Shown here piece after piece: positions 8,257-18,483 of a stretch of 64,000 bases of DNA. Numbering within the stretch: position 1 is the first letter of the stretch; each line of letters starts with the position of its first letter. The stretch lies in NCBI RefSeq assembly GCF_022835675.1, contig NZ_BQUT01000005.1:509251-573250 (forward strand). Reading direction: 5' to 3'. The translations under genes were made by a program, and so were the position numbers. Under the pieces are notes generated by a model. The model worked only from the letters and a program-made list of their open reading frames with translations, searched no databases and was not told the DNA's origin. This stretch comes from Companilactobacillus sp. RD055328 (GTDB lineage: Bacteria; Bacillota; Bacilli; Lactobacillales; Lactobacillaceae).

Positions 8257-9606
8257 TTATTTACCAATTTCATCTCTAACTACATCAGCTATTGAATCAC
8301 AATATTCATTAACTTTGTCTTCAGTTGCTGCTTCAACCATAACTCGAAGCAACTCTTCTGTTCCACTAGGTCTAACCAAGATACGACCATCTCCAGCCAT
8401 TTTAGTTTCAGCTAATTTAATCGCATCAGTTATTTTTTCATGCTTTTCCCAGCCTTTTTTATCTGTTACTGGAATATTCACTAATTTTTGAGGATATGTT
8501 TTAACCGGCGCAGCTAATTCTGACAAGGACTTGCCAGTTTGTTTCATTACATTCATCAACTGAATTCCAGTTAATAGTCCATCACCGGTATTATGATATT
8601 CAAACAAGACAATATGTCCTGATTGTTCTCCACCTAAGTTATAACCATTTTTTCTAATTTCTTCTACAACATGGCGATCACCAACATCTGTTTGTACTGA
8701 TGTCATGCCTGCTGCTTCAATAGCTTTATATAATCCTATATTACTCATAACAGTTGTAACAATCGTATCTTGTTTAAGGGTACCATTTTCTTTGAAATGA
8801 TTTCCCAAGATATACATAATCTTGTCACCATCAACAATTTCACCGTTCTCATCAATAGCAATACAACGATCACCATCACCATCAAATGCCAATCCTAATT
8901 GTGCACCTTTTTCAACAACTTCTTTAGCTAAGTAATCTGGATGTGTAGAGCCAACACCGTCATTGATATTCAATCCATCCGGCTTATTAGCGATAACACT
9001 AAACTCAACATCTAGATCTGCAAATAGATTTCCAGCTAATTTACTTGTTGAACCATTAGCTGTATCAGCAACTAAGGTAATACCTGATAAATCACTAGGT
9101 ACAGTTTGCTTTAAGAATTCTATATACTTCAAAGCTCCTTCTGGATAATCTTCAACAGTACCTAAACCGACTGCTGATGGTCTTGGAAGATCATCAGCAG
9201 TTGCATCAAGATATTTTTCGATTTCTAATTCAGTTTCATCAGCTAACTTATATCCATCTGAACCAAAGAATTTAATTCCGTTATCTTGTGCAGGGTTATG
9301 AGAAGCAGAAATCATAATTCCTGCATCAGCATTTTGTTGTTTAACCAAATAAGCAACCGATGGTGTAGTAACAACATCTAAATCAAGTACTTCAATTCCC
9401 ACAGATAGCAATCCTGAAATCAACGAGTATTGCAACATTTCACCAGAAATTCTAGTATCTCGTGCAACTAATACTCTAGGTTGCTTCTTATCAGAATGTT
9501 TAGTTAATACAAAGCCCCCAGCACGACCTAGTTTAAAAGCCAGTTCAGGTTTTAACCCATTATTTGCTACGCCACGTACTCCATCAGTACCAAAATATTT
9601 ACCCAT
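8257..9606 (-). CDS. glmM: Phosphoglucosamine mutase
   Basis: 449 residues. It converts glucosamine-6-phosphate to glucosamine-1-phosphate for UDP-GlcNAc synthesis. Diagnostic motifs: start [11 protein letters not shown], the phosphoserine loop [12 protein letters not shown] with Ser102 (about 99-110), the metal loop DGDGDR (242-247), the sugar loop GGEQSGH (324-330) and the phosphate loop [10 protein letters not shown] near the C-terminus. It follows cdaA-cdaR in the conserved cdaA-cdaR-glmM order; in Bacillus, Listeria and Lactococcus GlmM binds and inhibits CdaA. The ribosome site AAGAGG lies unusually far (about 11 bases) from the ATG. Confidence 0.97.
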   Translation of the reverse strand: MGKYFGTDGVRGVANNGLKPELAFKLGRAGGFVLTKHSDKKQPRVLVARDTRISGEMLQYSLISGLLSVGIEVLDLDVVTTPSVAYLVKQQNADAGIMISASHNPAQDNGIKFFGSDGYKLADETELEIEKYLDATADDLPRPSAVGLGTVEDYPEGALKYIEFLKQTVPSDLSGITLVADTANGSTSKLAGNLFADLDVEFSVIANKPDGLNINDGVGSTHPDYLAKEVVEKGAQLGLAFDGDGDRCIAIDENGEIVDGDKIMYILGNHFKENGTLKQDTIVTTVMSNIGLYKAIEAAGMTSVQTDVGDRHVVEEIRKNGYNLGGEQSGHIVLFEYHNTGDGLLTGIQLMNVMKQTGKSLSELAAPVKTYPQKLVNIPVTDKKGWEKHEKITDAIKLAETKMAGDGRILVRPSGTEELLRVMVEAATEDKVNEYCDSIADVVRDEIGK

Positions 9607-9650
9607 TATTAATTTTACCTCTTCTTTCGAGTTAACAATTATTTAGTTAT

Positions 9651-10673
9651 TTACGTATTATCTGTAGTTGTTGAATTTCCAGTTTCGTCTGTGGTTGTAT
9701 CTGAGTCACTATTTTTAGTAACAGTAATTGTAACTTCAACCGTTTTTGGACTAGCTTCCCAAATTTGTTTTTCAAAAACCTTTGCTAATGTGATTTTCTT
9801 TGTTGTTGTTTCTTTGATATCTGTAATATCTACCGGAATTTCTAATTCACTCAGTGATTCGATTGTATCTTCATCACCATAAACAACAGCACTATTAGTT
9901 GATAGCTTTAAACTGTACTCATACCCTTCTAGAGCCGTACCGGTTTGTTTAGTTTTTAACGTTACTTTTTTACTTGGAACAGTAATTGGAATTGTAACAT
10001 GTGTGGTTTGTGGATCAAGTACGACGTTAACTATTTTACCATCTTTATCTAACGCTTGTAATAATGCTTCTTTATCAACATCCGAACGAACATCTTTTGC
10101 TATATCAACACTAGCAACAACTTGTACTACTTTATTAACTTCAGATTTAGCCCCTGAAACTTTGACTGTATCAGGATTAGCTGTTGCTCGACCAACCTTA
10201 TATCCAGATTTTATTACATTCTCATCAAATGCAATTTGGATTGGGAATACTCTTTCAACCTTGCGCTGAATATTAACGTTGACATATTGAGGCTTAACTT
10301 TATATTTTATCGCTTTGTTTAATCCGGTTACTTTTAGTTCAACCTTGTGTTTACCAATATCTAATCCTGTTAAATCTAAAGAAACACGGAAATTCTTTGT
10401 TTTTTGTGTTGTTTCAACTAATGATGTTGTTCCAGTTAATTCAACATCTACTGTCGATGGATAACCAGTAACAAAGTACTTATCATTATCAACAATCGGT
10501 TGCAACGCCACATCTTTCACAGTTACAACTTTTGTTGAAGTCTCTCTAATTTGTTTACTAGTTGCATCTCTAGTAGATAATGACCCGGGGGCACTTACGC
10601 TAATAAATAGCCAAATTGCAATAACTAACGAAACCAATAAATATGTATATTTATTATTAAAAATATTCTTCAT
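9651..10673 (-). CDS. cdaR: YbbR-domain protein CdaR, regulator of CdaA
   Basis: 340 residues with one N-terminal membrane helix (about 8-28) and an extracytoplasmic part built of YbbR repeats, seen as recurring blocks such as GYPSTVDVELTG, GLNKAIKYKVKPQYVNVNIQRK and GYKVGRATANPDTVKVSGAKSEV (first part). It ends in a low-complexity Thr/Asp/Asn tail (about 322-340). CdaR interacts with the diadenylate cyclase CdaA at the membrane and modulates its activity. Its ATG overlaps the cdaA stop by one base (TAATG), so the two are translationally coupled. Confidence 0.9.
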   Translation of the reverse strand: MKNIFNNKYTYLLVSLVIAIWLFISVSAPGSLSTRDATSKQIRETSTKVVTVKDVALQPIVDNDKYFVTGYPSTVDVELTGTTSLVETTQKTKNFRVSLDLTGLDIGKHKVELKVTGLNKAIKYKVKPQYVNVNIQRKVERVFPIQIAFDENVIKSGYKVGRATANPDTVKVSGAKSEVNKVVQVVASVDIAKDVRSDVDKEALLQALDKDGKIVNVVLDPQTTHVTIPITVPSKKVTLKTKQTGTALEGYEYSLKLSTNSAVVYGDEDTIESLSELEIPVDITDIKETTTKKITLAKVFEKQIWEASPKTVEVTITVTKNSDSDTTTDETGNSTTTDNT

Positions 10674-11512
10674 TATCGTTTACCCCCTTGCTTATTTCTA
10701 CCAAATATTGATGACAAGAGGCCTTGCTTTTCGTTTTTAACATTCAATTGTGCATTCAAATACTTCAAGTAATCTTCACGACTCAAGTCATTCATCATTT
10801 GACCATTTCGAGTAATCATAACTTGTCCGGTTTCTTCTGAAACAACAATCGTTAAAGCATCTGTTACTTCACTGATCCCAACAGCTGCTCGATGTCTTGT
10901 ACCAAGCTCCTTAGGAATGGTGTTGCTCTCAGATAATGGTAAATAAGCTGCTGCAACTGCCACTTCGTTATTTTGGATAATAACAGCACCATCATGAAGT
11001 GGTGTATTAGGAATAAAAATGTTGATTAATAGTGCACCAGTTACATCAGAGTTCAAAGGAATACCCGTTTCAATATATTCCTCAAGCCCTGTATTCATCT
11101 TGATAGTAATTAATGCACCAATTCTACGTTTAGACATATATTGAATTGCATCATCTAAACTAGTAATAAGATTCTCTGCCGATTCATTAATATCTTCATT
11201 GTTTCCAACATCAAAAATACTTGCACGACCAATATGTTCCAACCCTCTTCTAATTTCAGGTTGAAAAATAACAATACTAGCAATTATGGCCCAGCTTAAT
11301 ACTTGATCCATTAAATAAGAAACAGTGTGTAAATTTAATAACCAACTGAATCCTTTGATAATTAAAATCACAAAAATACCCTTAAGCAATTGGATAGCTT
11401 TTGTGCCTTTAATTAACATTAATAATTTATATAAAACAAACCAGACGACTAAAACATCTATTAAGTTAGTTACCGTCGACCATGTGAAAATGTCATAATT
11501 TAGTACTGTCAT
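10673..11512 (-). CDS. cdaA: Membrane diadenylate cyclase
   Basis: 279 residues. It makes cyclic di-AMP from two ATP. Three N-terminal membrane helices (about 12-33, 40-60, 66-84) precede the DAC domain, with the catalytic DGA at 174-176 and RHRAA at 206-210, both intact. It is followed by cdaR and glmM, the standard CdaA operon. c-di-AMP controls potassium and osmolyte transport in Firmicutes; the cation/proton antiporter and polyamine importer genes lie just upstream here. The ATG follows AGGAGA. An extended -10 promoter is present in the gap behind potD. Confidence 0.96.
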   Translation of the reverse strand: MTVLNYDIFTWSTVTNLIDVLVVWFVLYKLLMLIKGTKAIQLLKGIFVILIIKGFSWLLNLHTVSYLMDQVLSWAIIASIVIFQPEIRRGLEHIGRASIFDVGNNEDINESAENLITSLDDAIQYMSKRRIGALITIKMNTGLEEYIETGIPLNSDVTGALLINIFIPNTPLHDGAVIIQNNEVAVAAAYLPLSESNTIPKELGTRHRAAVGISEVTDALTIVVSEETGQVMITRNGQMMNDLSREDYLKYLNAQLNVKNEKQGLLSSIFGRNKQGGKR

Positions 11513-11539
11513 GCGACTTTCTCCTAATCTATAACCAAC

Positions 11540-11548
11540 ATTATACCA
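11540..11548 (-). promoter_or_regulatory. Extended -10 promoter for cdaA
   Basis: On the minus strand the gap between potD and cdaA reads TGGTATAAT, an extended -10 (TGnTATAAT). The -35 position is poor (TAATCA at 17 bases). It would start cdaA transcription about 20 bases before the ATG, independent of potABCD. Confidence 0.5.
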
Positions 11549-11565
11549 AATTATTAGATATTTGA

Positions 11566-12639
11566 TTACTTAGATATCATCTTAAACTCTAAGAAAAGAT
11601 CATTATATTTCTCAATGTATTCCTGATTTAATTCTTTATATACCTGCAAGTGTTGTAGTTTATCTTCAGATGGATATAATTCCGGGTTATCTATTTGTTT
11701 CTTATTAATATATTTTTTAGCTTGATTGTTAGGAGTTGCGTAACCAATATAGTTAGCATTTTGTGCTGCATTTTTTGGTTTCAACATAAAGTTGATAAAA
11801 TCATACGCTCCTTTTGTATTCTTACTTGTCTTTGGTATAACAATATTATCAAACCACATATTACTACCTTTATCAGGAACTATGTAATTCATATAATTAT
11901 TTTGATTCATAATTTCGGAAGCTTCTCCCGACCAAGTAACCGCAATTGGTGCCTCGTTGTCAGCCATATACATCTTAATTTCATCAGCGACAATTGCTTT
12001 TACATTTGGTGCTAACTCATCAAGATTTTTCTTAGCATCTTCTAGTTCTTGATCATTTTTAGTATTAACAGAGAACCCTAAATCAATCAACGACATCCCC
12101 ATAATGTCTCGAGCTGAGTCTACTAATAGGATCTTCTTTTTGAAGTCTGGATTCCAAAGATCTCTCCAATCATCTGGAATATCTTGTGCAGGTAGTCTTT
12201 TATCATAAACAATTCCTAAGGTTCCCCAAAAATACGGAACAGAATATTGATTATTCTTATCAAATGACTTATTCAAAAACGATTCTCCGATATTTGAAAG
12301 CCCAGTAATTTTTTTCTTATCTAATTTCTTCAGTAAGTGTTCTGATTTCATTTTTTGAATCATATAATCACTTGGAATTGCTATATCATAGGAAGTTCCA
12401 CCTTGTTTAACTTTTGAAAACATTGCTTCATTACTGTCAAAAGTTTCATAAACAACTTTGTAATTATACTCATGTTCAAATTTTTTTATCAGTTTAGGAT
12501 CGAGGTAATCTCCCCAATTATAAATTATCAGACTTTTGTTGCCTTTAATTTTAGCCGGCTCATTAATTTTCTTATCTATATAAAATAAACCACCGCTTAT
12601 TCCTAATAGTATGGCAATGTAAATAAGGATTTTTTTCAC
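11566..12639 (-). CDS. potD: Spermidine/putrescine-binding protein PotD
   Basis: 357 residues. An N-terminal hydrophobic segment (about 4-20) without a lipobox Cys suggests an uncleaved membrane anchor or a signal peptide. The mature part begins with the PotD/PotF pattern SLIIYNWGDYLDPKLIKKFE and has the ligand-binding features YDIAIPSDYMIQKM, VPYFWGTLGIVYDK and VTWSGEASEIM. It is the substrate-binding subunit of the PotABCD importer. The GTG start overlaps the potC stop, behind GGGAGG. Confidence 0.93.
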   Translation of the reverse strand: MKKILIYIAILLGISGGLFYIDKKINEPAKIKGNKSLIIYNWGDYLDPKLIKKFEHEYNYKVVYETFDSNEAMFSKVKQGGTSYDIAIPSDYMIQKMKSEHLLKKLDKKKITGLSNIGESFLNKSFDKNNQYSVPYFWGTLGIVYDKRLPAQDIPDDWRDLWNPDFKKKILLVDSARDIMGMSLIDLGFSVNTKNDQELEDAKKNLDELAPNVKAIVADEIKMYMADNEAPIAVTWSGEASEIMNQNNYMNYIVPDKGSNMWFDNIVIPKTSKNTKGAYDFINFMLKPKNAAQNANYIGYATPNNQAKKYINKKQIDNPELYPSEDKLQHLQVYKELNQEYIEKYNDLFLEFKMISK

Positions 12640-13442
12640 TAAATTATCCTCCCTTTACCAACGCGTACTGACTTTTTATTACGGACAGTTAGCAAGTAAT
12701 AGATGATAATCATTATCAATGAAAAACCAAAAATCAAAGCTGACAAGGCATTAATTTCAAGATTCACTCCTTGTCGAGCCTGTGAATAAACTTCCACAGA
12801 AAGAGTCTCAAACCCATTACCTGTTACAAAAAAAGTTACCGCAAAGTCATCTAATGAGTATGTGAATGCCATGAAAAATCCCGTTAGAATACTTGGCAAT
12901 AGAAATGGTAAAACAACTTTATTAAACGCTTGTATTCTTGTGGCTCCTAAATCTTGAGCCGCATCAATCATTGATTTATTCATTTCTTGTAGTCGTGGAA
13001 GAATCATTAATACTACAATCGGAATACTAAAAGCAATATGACTCAATAACACCGACATAAAACCTAAACTAAAACCTAAAACAGTAAATAAAATCAAAAA
13101 GCTTGAACCAATAATTACATCTGGCGATACTAATAAGACATCATTTAATGATAAGTAAATGTTAGCAGCTCTCTTAGATTTAAGTCTATCAATGAATAAC
13201 GCCCCAAATAATCCAATAATTGTAGCTATTAAGGATGACAAAATAGCAATTAACATTGTATTAATCACGATACTAATCATTCTTGTATCTGAAAACAGAT
13301 CACGGAAGTGACCCAAAGAAAAGCCTTGAAAGGCTCCCATATTGTCACCTTCATTAAACGCAAATAAAATTAAATAAAAAATTGGCAAATATAATATGAC
13401 TAGTAAAAATATTAAATAAACTCTAGAGATTATTTTATTCAT
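12639..13442 (-). CDS. potC: Spermidine/putrescine ABC transporter permease PotC
   Basis: About 267 residues with six membrane segments and the permease EAA loop (AAQDLGATRIQAFNKVVLPFL, conserved Gly; first part cited) that contacts PotA. The start is placed at the ATG 13442, because upstream in-frame GTG and TTG codons (13454, 13445) overlap the ribosome site; this choice is uncertain. It overlaps the potB end, giving translational coupling. With PotB it forms the membrane channel for polyamines. Confidence 0.92.
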   Translation of the reverse strand: MNKIISRVYLIFLLVILYLPIFYLILFAFNEGDNMGAFQGFSLGHFRDLFSDTRMISIVINTMLIAILSSLIATIIGLFGALFIDRLKSKRAANIYLSLNDVLLVSPDVIIGSSFLILFTVLGFSLGFMSVLLSHIAFSIPIVVLMILPRLQEMNKSMIDAAQDLGATRIQAFNKVVLPFLLPSILTGFFMAFTYSLDDFAVTFFVTGNGFETLSVEVYSQARQGVNLEINALSALIFGFSLIMIIIYYLLTVRNKKSVRVGKGRII

Positions 13443-14250
13443 CAATATTAACACCTACCTTGCGTTTTCTTGGCTTTGAAGTAATCCAAATAATCAATAC
13501 CATAATAATGACCAAAATCACTCCGACAGTGGATCCCATGCCCCAATTCATAGTAGTTAAGAAATGCTCTTCAATGGCGGTTCCAAGTGTAATAACACGA
13601 TTACCACCTATCAGCCTTGTTAGCATGAATAACGATAGTGAAGGGATAAATACTGTTTGAATACCTGTACGCACACCATTCATCGTTAATGGCAAAATCA
13701 CTTTAGTAAAAGTCTGAATTTTTGTAGCACCTAGATCCTCACTAGCACGTATAAAAGTTTTATCTAATGCTTTTATCGAATTATAAATAGGTAAAATCAT
13801 AAACGGAATTTCAATATATGTGGCGACAAAAATAAAACTAAAATTAGTAAATAAAAGTTGCTTTGGCGCAATACCTAGCAAACCTAAAAAACTATTAACC
13901 GAACCATCATGACTAAAAATACCAATAAAAGCATATGCCTTTAATAACAAGTTAATCCACGTTGGCAATATTATTAATAGAATCAAAAAAGAATCATATT
14001 TTGAATTAGCAATGAAATAAGCTGCCGGATAACTAATTAACAAACAAAAAAAGGTAATAATAAATGCAAAAATAAAAGAATTGAGTGTCATCTTTAAATA
14101 AACGCTTGATGAAAAATAAGTAACATAATTATGAAAGATGTTTTGGCCTGGTGCTACATTAATAGATTGCACAAAGATTAAAATAATTGGAATAATGACA
14201 AACATTGCCATCCAGAAAAAGTAAGGTAAATAAACTAATTTGTTTTTCAT
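13435..14250 (-). CDS. potB: Spermidine/putrescine ABC transporter permease PotB
   Basis: 271 residues, six predicted membrane segments, with the EAA loop ASEDLGATKIQTFTKVILPL (about 170-189). It starts at ATG 14250 behind GAGGACT, 3 bases after the potA stop. It pairs with PotC as the heterodimeric permease of a PotABCD polyamine uptake system. Confidence 0.93.
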   Translation of the reverse strand: MKNKLVYLPYFFWMAMFVIIPIILIFVQSINVAPGQNIFHNYVTYFSSSVYLKMTLNSFIFAFIITFFCLLISYPAAYFIANSKYDSFLILLIILPTWINLLLKAYAFIGIFSHDGSVNSFLGLLGIAPKQLLFTNFSFIFVATYIEIPFMILPIYNSIKALDKTFIRASEDLGATKIQTFTKVILPLTMNGVRTGIQTVFIPSLSLFMLTRLIGGNRVITLGTAIEEHFLTTMNWGMGSTVGVILVIIMVLIIWITSKPRKRKVGVNIDE

Positions 14251-14253
14251 TAA

Positions 14254-15336
14254 TTAGTCCTCGTCATAGCTTTCTAAACGAGCATCAAATTCTTCTTCGG
14301 TCTCATTTAAACGCATTACATGGATATCTTCCGGTTCAAAAAAAAGACCAATCCCGGTTTCTTCTTTTGCGGGATTTGTCGAATGTATTAACCACATATT
14401 TCCGTCTTCGTCATGGGCAACGATCTCAAAATAATCGCCACGAAATGATTGACTATCAACATTTACGACCAGTTTCCCTTTTTCTTTAGTAGTGATATCT
14501 AAGTCTTCGGGGCGAACTACTATCTCAACTTTTTCATTCATTGGAATCCCAGCATCAGCACACTCAAACTGCTTACCAACAAATTCAACTTGATAATCAG
14601 CAATCATCTTGCCATCGACAATATTACTCTCACCAATAAAATTAGCCACAAAATGATTAACAGGTTCATCATATATATCGATAGGAGTTCCACTTTGTTG
14701 GATTATTCCATCATTAACAACAATAATTTCATCACTCATAGCTAACGCTTCTTCTTGATCATGTGTAACAAAAATAAAGGTAATTCCCAAGTTCTGTTGT
14801 AATTGGCGCAATTCATATTGCATCTGTTTACGTAATTTCATATCTAATGCCGACAATGATTCATCTAACAATAGAATCTCTGGTTCATTAACAATAGCTC
14901 TAGCAATTGCCACACGCTGTTGTTGTCCACCAGAAAGTTCATCAATCATACGTCCTTCAAAACTACTTAATTGCACAAGCTTTAGAGCTTCTTTTACCTT
15001 CTGAGTAATAATTTTTTCATTTATTTTTTTTAGTGTTAGGCCAAAGGCAACATTTTCATAAACGTTTAAATGTGGGAAAAGTGAATAGTTTTGAAATACT
15101 GTATTCATATTACGTTTGTTAGCAGGAAGTTGACTGATATTTTTTCCTTCGAAAATTATTTTACCTGAACTTGGCTCCATAAATCCCGCCATCAGGCGCA
15201 AAATTGTCGTTTTCCCTGATCCAGAAGGTCCTAAAATTGAATAGAATTTCCCTTTTTCAATCTCTATATCAATGTTATTCAAAACTACATTATCATCAAA
15301 AATTTTGGTGATATTCTTCATTTCCAAAAGTGCCAT
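14254..15336 (-). CDS. potA: Spermidine/putrescine ABC transporter ATPase PotA
   Basis: 360 residues. The ABC domain has Walker A GPSGSGKT (36-43), the signature [10 protein letters not shown] (134-143), Walker B EILLLDES (153-160) and the switch His (VTHDQEEA). A C-terminal TOBE domain of about 110 residues (VRPEDLDI) is typical of PotA/MalK-type ATPases and regulates transport. First gene of potABCD; it begins one base after the antiporter gene, so a common transcript from murB onwards is plausible. Confidence 0.94.
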   Translation of the reverse strand: MALLEMKNITKIFDDNVVLNNIDIEIEKGKFYSILGPSGSGKTTILRLMAGFMEPSSGKIIFEGKNISQLPANKRNMNTVFQNYSLFPHLNVYENVAFGLTLKKINEKIITQKVKEALKLVQLSSFEGRMIDELSGGQQQRVAIARAIVNEPEILLLDESLSALDMKLRKQMQYELRQLQQNLGITFIFVTHDQEEALAMSDEIIVVNDGIIQQSGTPIDIYDEPVNHFVANFIGESNIVDGKMIADYQVEFVGKQFECADAGIPMNEKVEIVVRPEDLDITTKEKGKLVVNVDSQSFRGDYFEIVAHDEDGNMWLIHSTNPAKEETGIGLFFEPEDIHVMRLNETEEEFDARLESYDED

Positions 15337-15337
15337 C

Positions 15338-17410
15338 TTATTCCTCTAATTCAATATTCATCGAATTTTCCGTATAGTTAATTTTAGTCCTGATATTAGA
15401 AGCAGTCTTACGAGATAGTCTTCCTTGTTCAAATAGATCCTGAATACTTACACGTTGCTCTGCTAACACGGACGTTCTTAATATTGTTAATTGTTCTTCG
15501 TAGTCTTCTGAGCGTTTTTCATCAGCATGTTTAAGTTTTTCAATCCGTCGACGATACGAAGTGACTACCTGATAGATAACATTTTGACTGTATTCAGCGT
15601 CAGTTTCTTTTAGATATTTTGATAATTCTTTAATCGCACTCTTAGCCAAAATACGTTCATAATCTTGAGCATCGTGCATTAACTCACGATGTTTTTTAGA
15701 TTCTAATCCCAAGTATCGTTTTAACTTACGATAATTGATACGCCAAGAATTAGTTATCAACGTTAATAAACTTACCGATTGGTAATCTAACGTTTCATTC
15801 AATCTATGTAAAATATGTTCTAATTTATCTTTTTCATACTCAAAAATTTCATCACTGATTTCTTTTTGTTCATGTAAATCTTGTAAAGTCTGCATCTCTG
15901 CTTTTAACGTAACTGTATGCAAGACAATACTTTGTTTTAATAATTCGGGTACAAAACTAGAAGTACTCAAAGATTGCCTACTTATTTCATAGGCAGCTAA
16001 CTGTTTCTCATATTCAGAAATCAAGTCTAAGACGACTTGTTGATTCTCTACACGACGATGACTTTCAAGATATTGAATAGCCACCTTAGTAATATAAATT
16101 TCAGCATCTTCTTGTGTTATATAGTCACAATTTTCTTCATTTTCATCTTCTTCTAATGCACTACCACGATAATGAAGTGGTGTTGTATTGTTAGCTATTA
16201 GAGGAATTAAAATAGTGGCTGCTAATAAACTCAAAATAATTACGCCACTAGCAATGAATAGCACCATCGTTCGACGTGGGAAAGGCTCTCCAGAATCAAT
16301 CACCAATGGAATTGAAAGCACACCAATCATTGTAACAGCTCCACGAACTCCTGATAATCCAGACAAAATTGCTTTTTGAAAACTTGCACGTGTTTTACGT
16401 GAGAATAAATCATACACATAAGACCACAAAGTACGTACTGCTAAAATAGATAGCCATACTACTACCGCATAGCCAATAGCAAGCATCGTACTATGATCAG
16501 AAATTACAATACTTCGCATAGCTTGTGGAAGTTCTATTCCTAATATTATAAAAACTACACCGTTCAATAAATAAACTACTAAATCCCAAGTTTTAGTAAC
16601 CACGACTTGTAATTCAGAAGAATAAACAGAAAACTTCTTGTTATTAGTTCCTACTTTTAACACTCCCGCTACAACAACGGCTACAACGCCTGAGGCATGG
16701 AAGAGTTCTTCAGCAATAAAGTATATTAAAAACGGAGTAACTACACGAAGAATTGTATGTAATGTAATATCATCAATTCCTTGTTGATAAATAAATAATT
16801 CTAAAACATCAATTAACCACATTAAAATCAAGCCAATTATTGCTCCAACTATGGCAATATAAAAGAACTCAATTGATGCATCTTTTAATGAGAAATAGCC
16901 AGATACAGTTGCTGCTACTCCATATTTGAAACAAATTAGTCCAGAAGCATCATTAATAAGACTCTCGCCGCTGACTAGGTGCATCAAGTTACTAGGCAGC
17001 TTAGCTTTTTTAGAAATTGATTGTACAGCAATAGGATCAGTTGGTGCTAATATTCCGGCTAAAGCAAAACTTGTTGCTAGTGGCATATTAGGAACTAACC
17101 AATGAATAATCATTCCTACTAAAATAGTTGAAAGTATCACCAAAAAAATCGAGTTAGCGATTATCGGTTTTTTCATTGCCCATAATTCTTTTTTAGGAAA
17201 TCTACTACCATCAAAAAAGAGAATAGGTGCAATAAATAACAACATAAACCAGTCCGTTGTTACTTCGATTTTAATTTTGAACAATAACGCTATAACGATT
17301 CCTAATGTTATTTGGATTAAACTCCCAGGAATCGCCACAATATAATGAGAAAGCACATTTGAAATAACTACAAGAGTGACCAGTAGCAGAATTATTTCTA
17401 TAATTGCCAT
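15338..17410 (-). CDS. CPA1-family cation/proton antiporter (NhaP/NhaK type)
   Basis: 690 residues. The first 400 residues form about 12 membrane segments with the CPA1 features LFFDGSRF (about 64-71) and the ion-site region [11 protein letters not shown] (about 118-128) plus SLINDASG (about 149-156). About 285 cytoplasmic residues follow, highly charged and predicted helical (many E/K, HRRVENQ, YEKQL), as in NhaK-like sodium or potassium/proton antiporters. Exact ion specificity cannot be read. It starts at ATG 17410 behind an AAGGGGGGG run, immediately after murB and before potA, inside a block ending in cdaA. Confidence 0.87.
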   Translation of the reverse strand: MAIIEIILLLVTLVVISNVLSHYIVAIPGSLIQITLGIVIALLFKIKIEVTTDWFMLLFIAPILFFDGSRFPKKELWAMKKPIIANSIFLVILSTILVGMIIHWLVPNMPLATSFALAGILAPTDPIAVQSISKKAKLPSNLMHLVSGESLINDASGLICFKYGVAATVSGYFSLKDASIEFFYIAIVGAIIGLILMWLIDVLELFIYQQGIDDITLHTILRVVTPFLIYFIAEELFHASGVVAVVVAGVLKVGTNNKKFSVYSSELQVVVTKTWDLVVYLLNGVVFIILGIELPQAMRSIVISDHSTMLAIGYAVVVWLSILAVRTLWSYVYDLFSRKTRASFQKAILSGLSGVRGAVTMIGVLSIPLVIDSGEPFPRRTMVLFIASGVIILSLLAATILIPLIANNTTPLHYRGSALEEDENEENCDYITQEDAEIYITKVAIQYLESHRRVENQQVVLDLISEYEKQLAAYEISRQSLSTSSFVPELLKQSIVLHTVTLKAEMQTLQDLHEQKEISDEIFEYEKDKLEHILHRLNETLDYQSVSLLTLITNSWRINYRKLKRYLGLESKKHRELMHDAQDYERILAKSAIKELSKYLKETDAEYSQNVIYQVVTSYRRRIEKLKHADEKRSEDYEEQLTILRTSVLAEQRVSIQDLFEQGRLSRKTASNIRTKINYTENSMNIELEE

Positions 17411-17431
17411 CTAATCACCCCCCCTTATGTT

Positions 17432-18325
17432 TTATTTGTCTTCACCGATTATTCGTACTTCTGTTTCAAGTTCAACATCAAATTTTTCTTTAATTGTTTT
17501 TTGTATAAGTTTGATTAATTCCAGATAATCAGTAGCTGTTGCTGTATGGTTGCGATTAACAATAAACCCAGCATGTTTTTCAGATACTTGGGCACCACCT
17601 ACCCAATGGCCTTGTAACCCCGCATCAATAATTAAAGGACCTGTGAAATGGCCTGTTGGTCGCTTGAAAACACTCCCACATGAAGGATATTCTAACGGTT
17701 GTTTAGCACGGCGGATTTCGTTTAACTCATCCATCTTGGCTTGGATTTCATTATGATCTCCAGGCTTGAGGTCAAAAGTTGCACTAATTACAATTCCACC
17801 GTTTGATTGAATAGCACTCATACGGTAACTGAAATTCATATCCTTATTACTAAATGTAACGATTTCACCGCTTGGCATTAAGACTTCAGCTGATTGTAAA
17901 CATTCAGAAACTTCTCCACCATATGCACCCGCATTCATGAATACAGCTCCACCAACAGACCCTGGGATCCCCGCAGCAAATTCAAGTCCTGACAAACTAT
18001 TCTCACTGGCCACTTTTGTTGTATCAATAATTGTAGCTCCAGCTTCTGCAATAACAGTGTTTTTTGATACTTCAATTTTGTTAAATTTAGGCAGAATTAT
18101 TACCATGTCACGTATTCCGCCATCTTTTATAATCAAGTTACTGGCATTACCTATAATAGTAATTGATAGATTTTTAGCGTGACAATAATTTACTAAATTG
18201 ATTAATTCGCTTCTATTTTCAGGGAATCCTAGCATGTCAGCTGGTCCCCCTGTTTCAGTAAAAGTATATTTACTTAATGGTTCGTTTTTTAAAATTTTAA
18301 TAGATGAAATATCAAAATCAGTCAA
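17432..18325 (-). CDS. murB: UDP-N-acetylenolpyruvoylglucosamine reductase
   Basis: 297 residues. It reduces UDP-GlcNAc-enolpyruvate to UDP-MurNAc with FAD and NADPH. Family motifs: YTFTETGGPADML near the N-terminus, GNASNLIIKDGG (FAD loop, about 59-70), GLEFAAGIPGSVGGAVFMNAG (about 113-133, in part), FSYRMS and the catalytic-serine block CGSVFKRP (about 216-223), ending near ELETEVRIIGED. This is the short type II-like enzyme of Firmicutes. The start is a TTG at 18325 with AGGGGC upstream. It is the probable first gene of the murB-antiporter-potABCD block. Confidence 0.95.
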   Translation of the reverse strand: MTDFDISSIKILKNEPLSKYTFTETGGPADMLGFPENRSELINLVNYCHAKNLSITIIGNASNLIIKDGGIRDMVIILPKFNKIEVSKNTVIAEAGATIIDTTKVASENSLSGLEFAAGIPGSVGGAVFMNAGAYGGEVSECLQSAEVLMPSGEIVTFSNKDMNFSYRMSAIQSNGGIVISATFDLKPGDHNEIQAKMDELNEIRRAKQPLEYPSCGSVFKRPTGHFTGPLIIDAGLQGHWVGGAQVSEKHAGFIVNRNHTATATDYLELIKLIQKTIKEKFDVELETEVRIIGEDK

Positions 18326-18483
18326 AGTAATGCCCCTAATCTACGTAAGTTTTATATCAATTTTAACATATAATTATTCATATATGCATTCTGAAATCTA
18401 TACGAACACTAGTTACGTACTATTTATTAATGATGTGGTAAACTCATGTTGAATAAGAAAAAATCTTAAAGAGGTACGAAATT

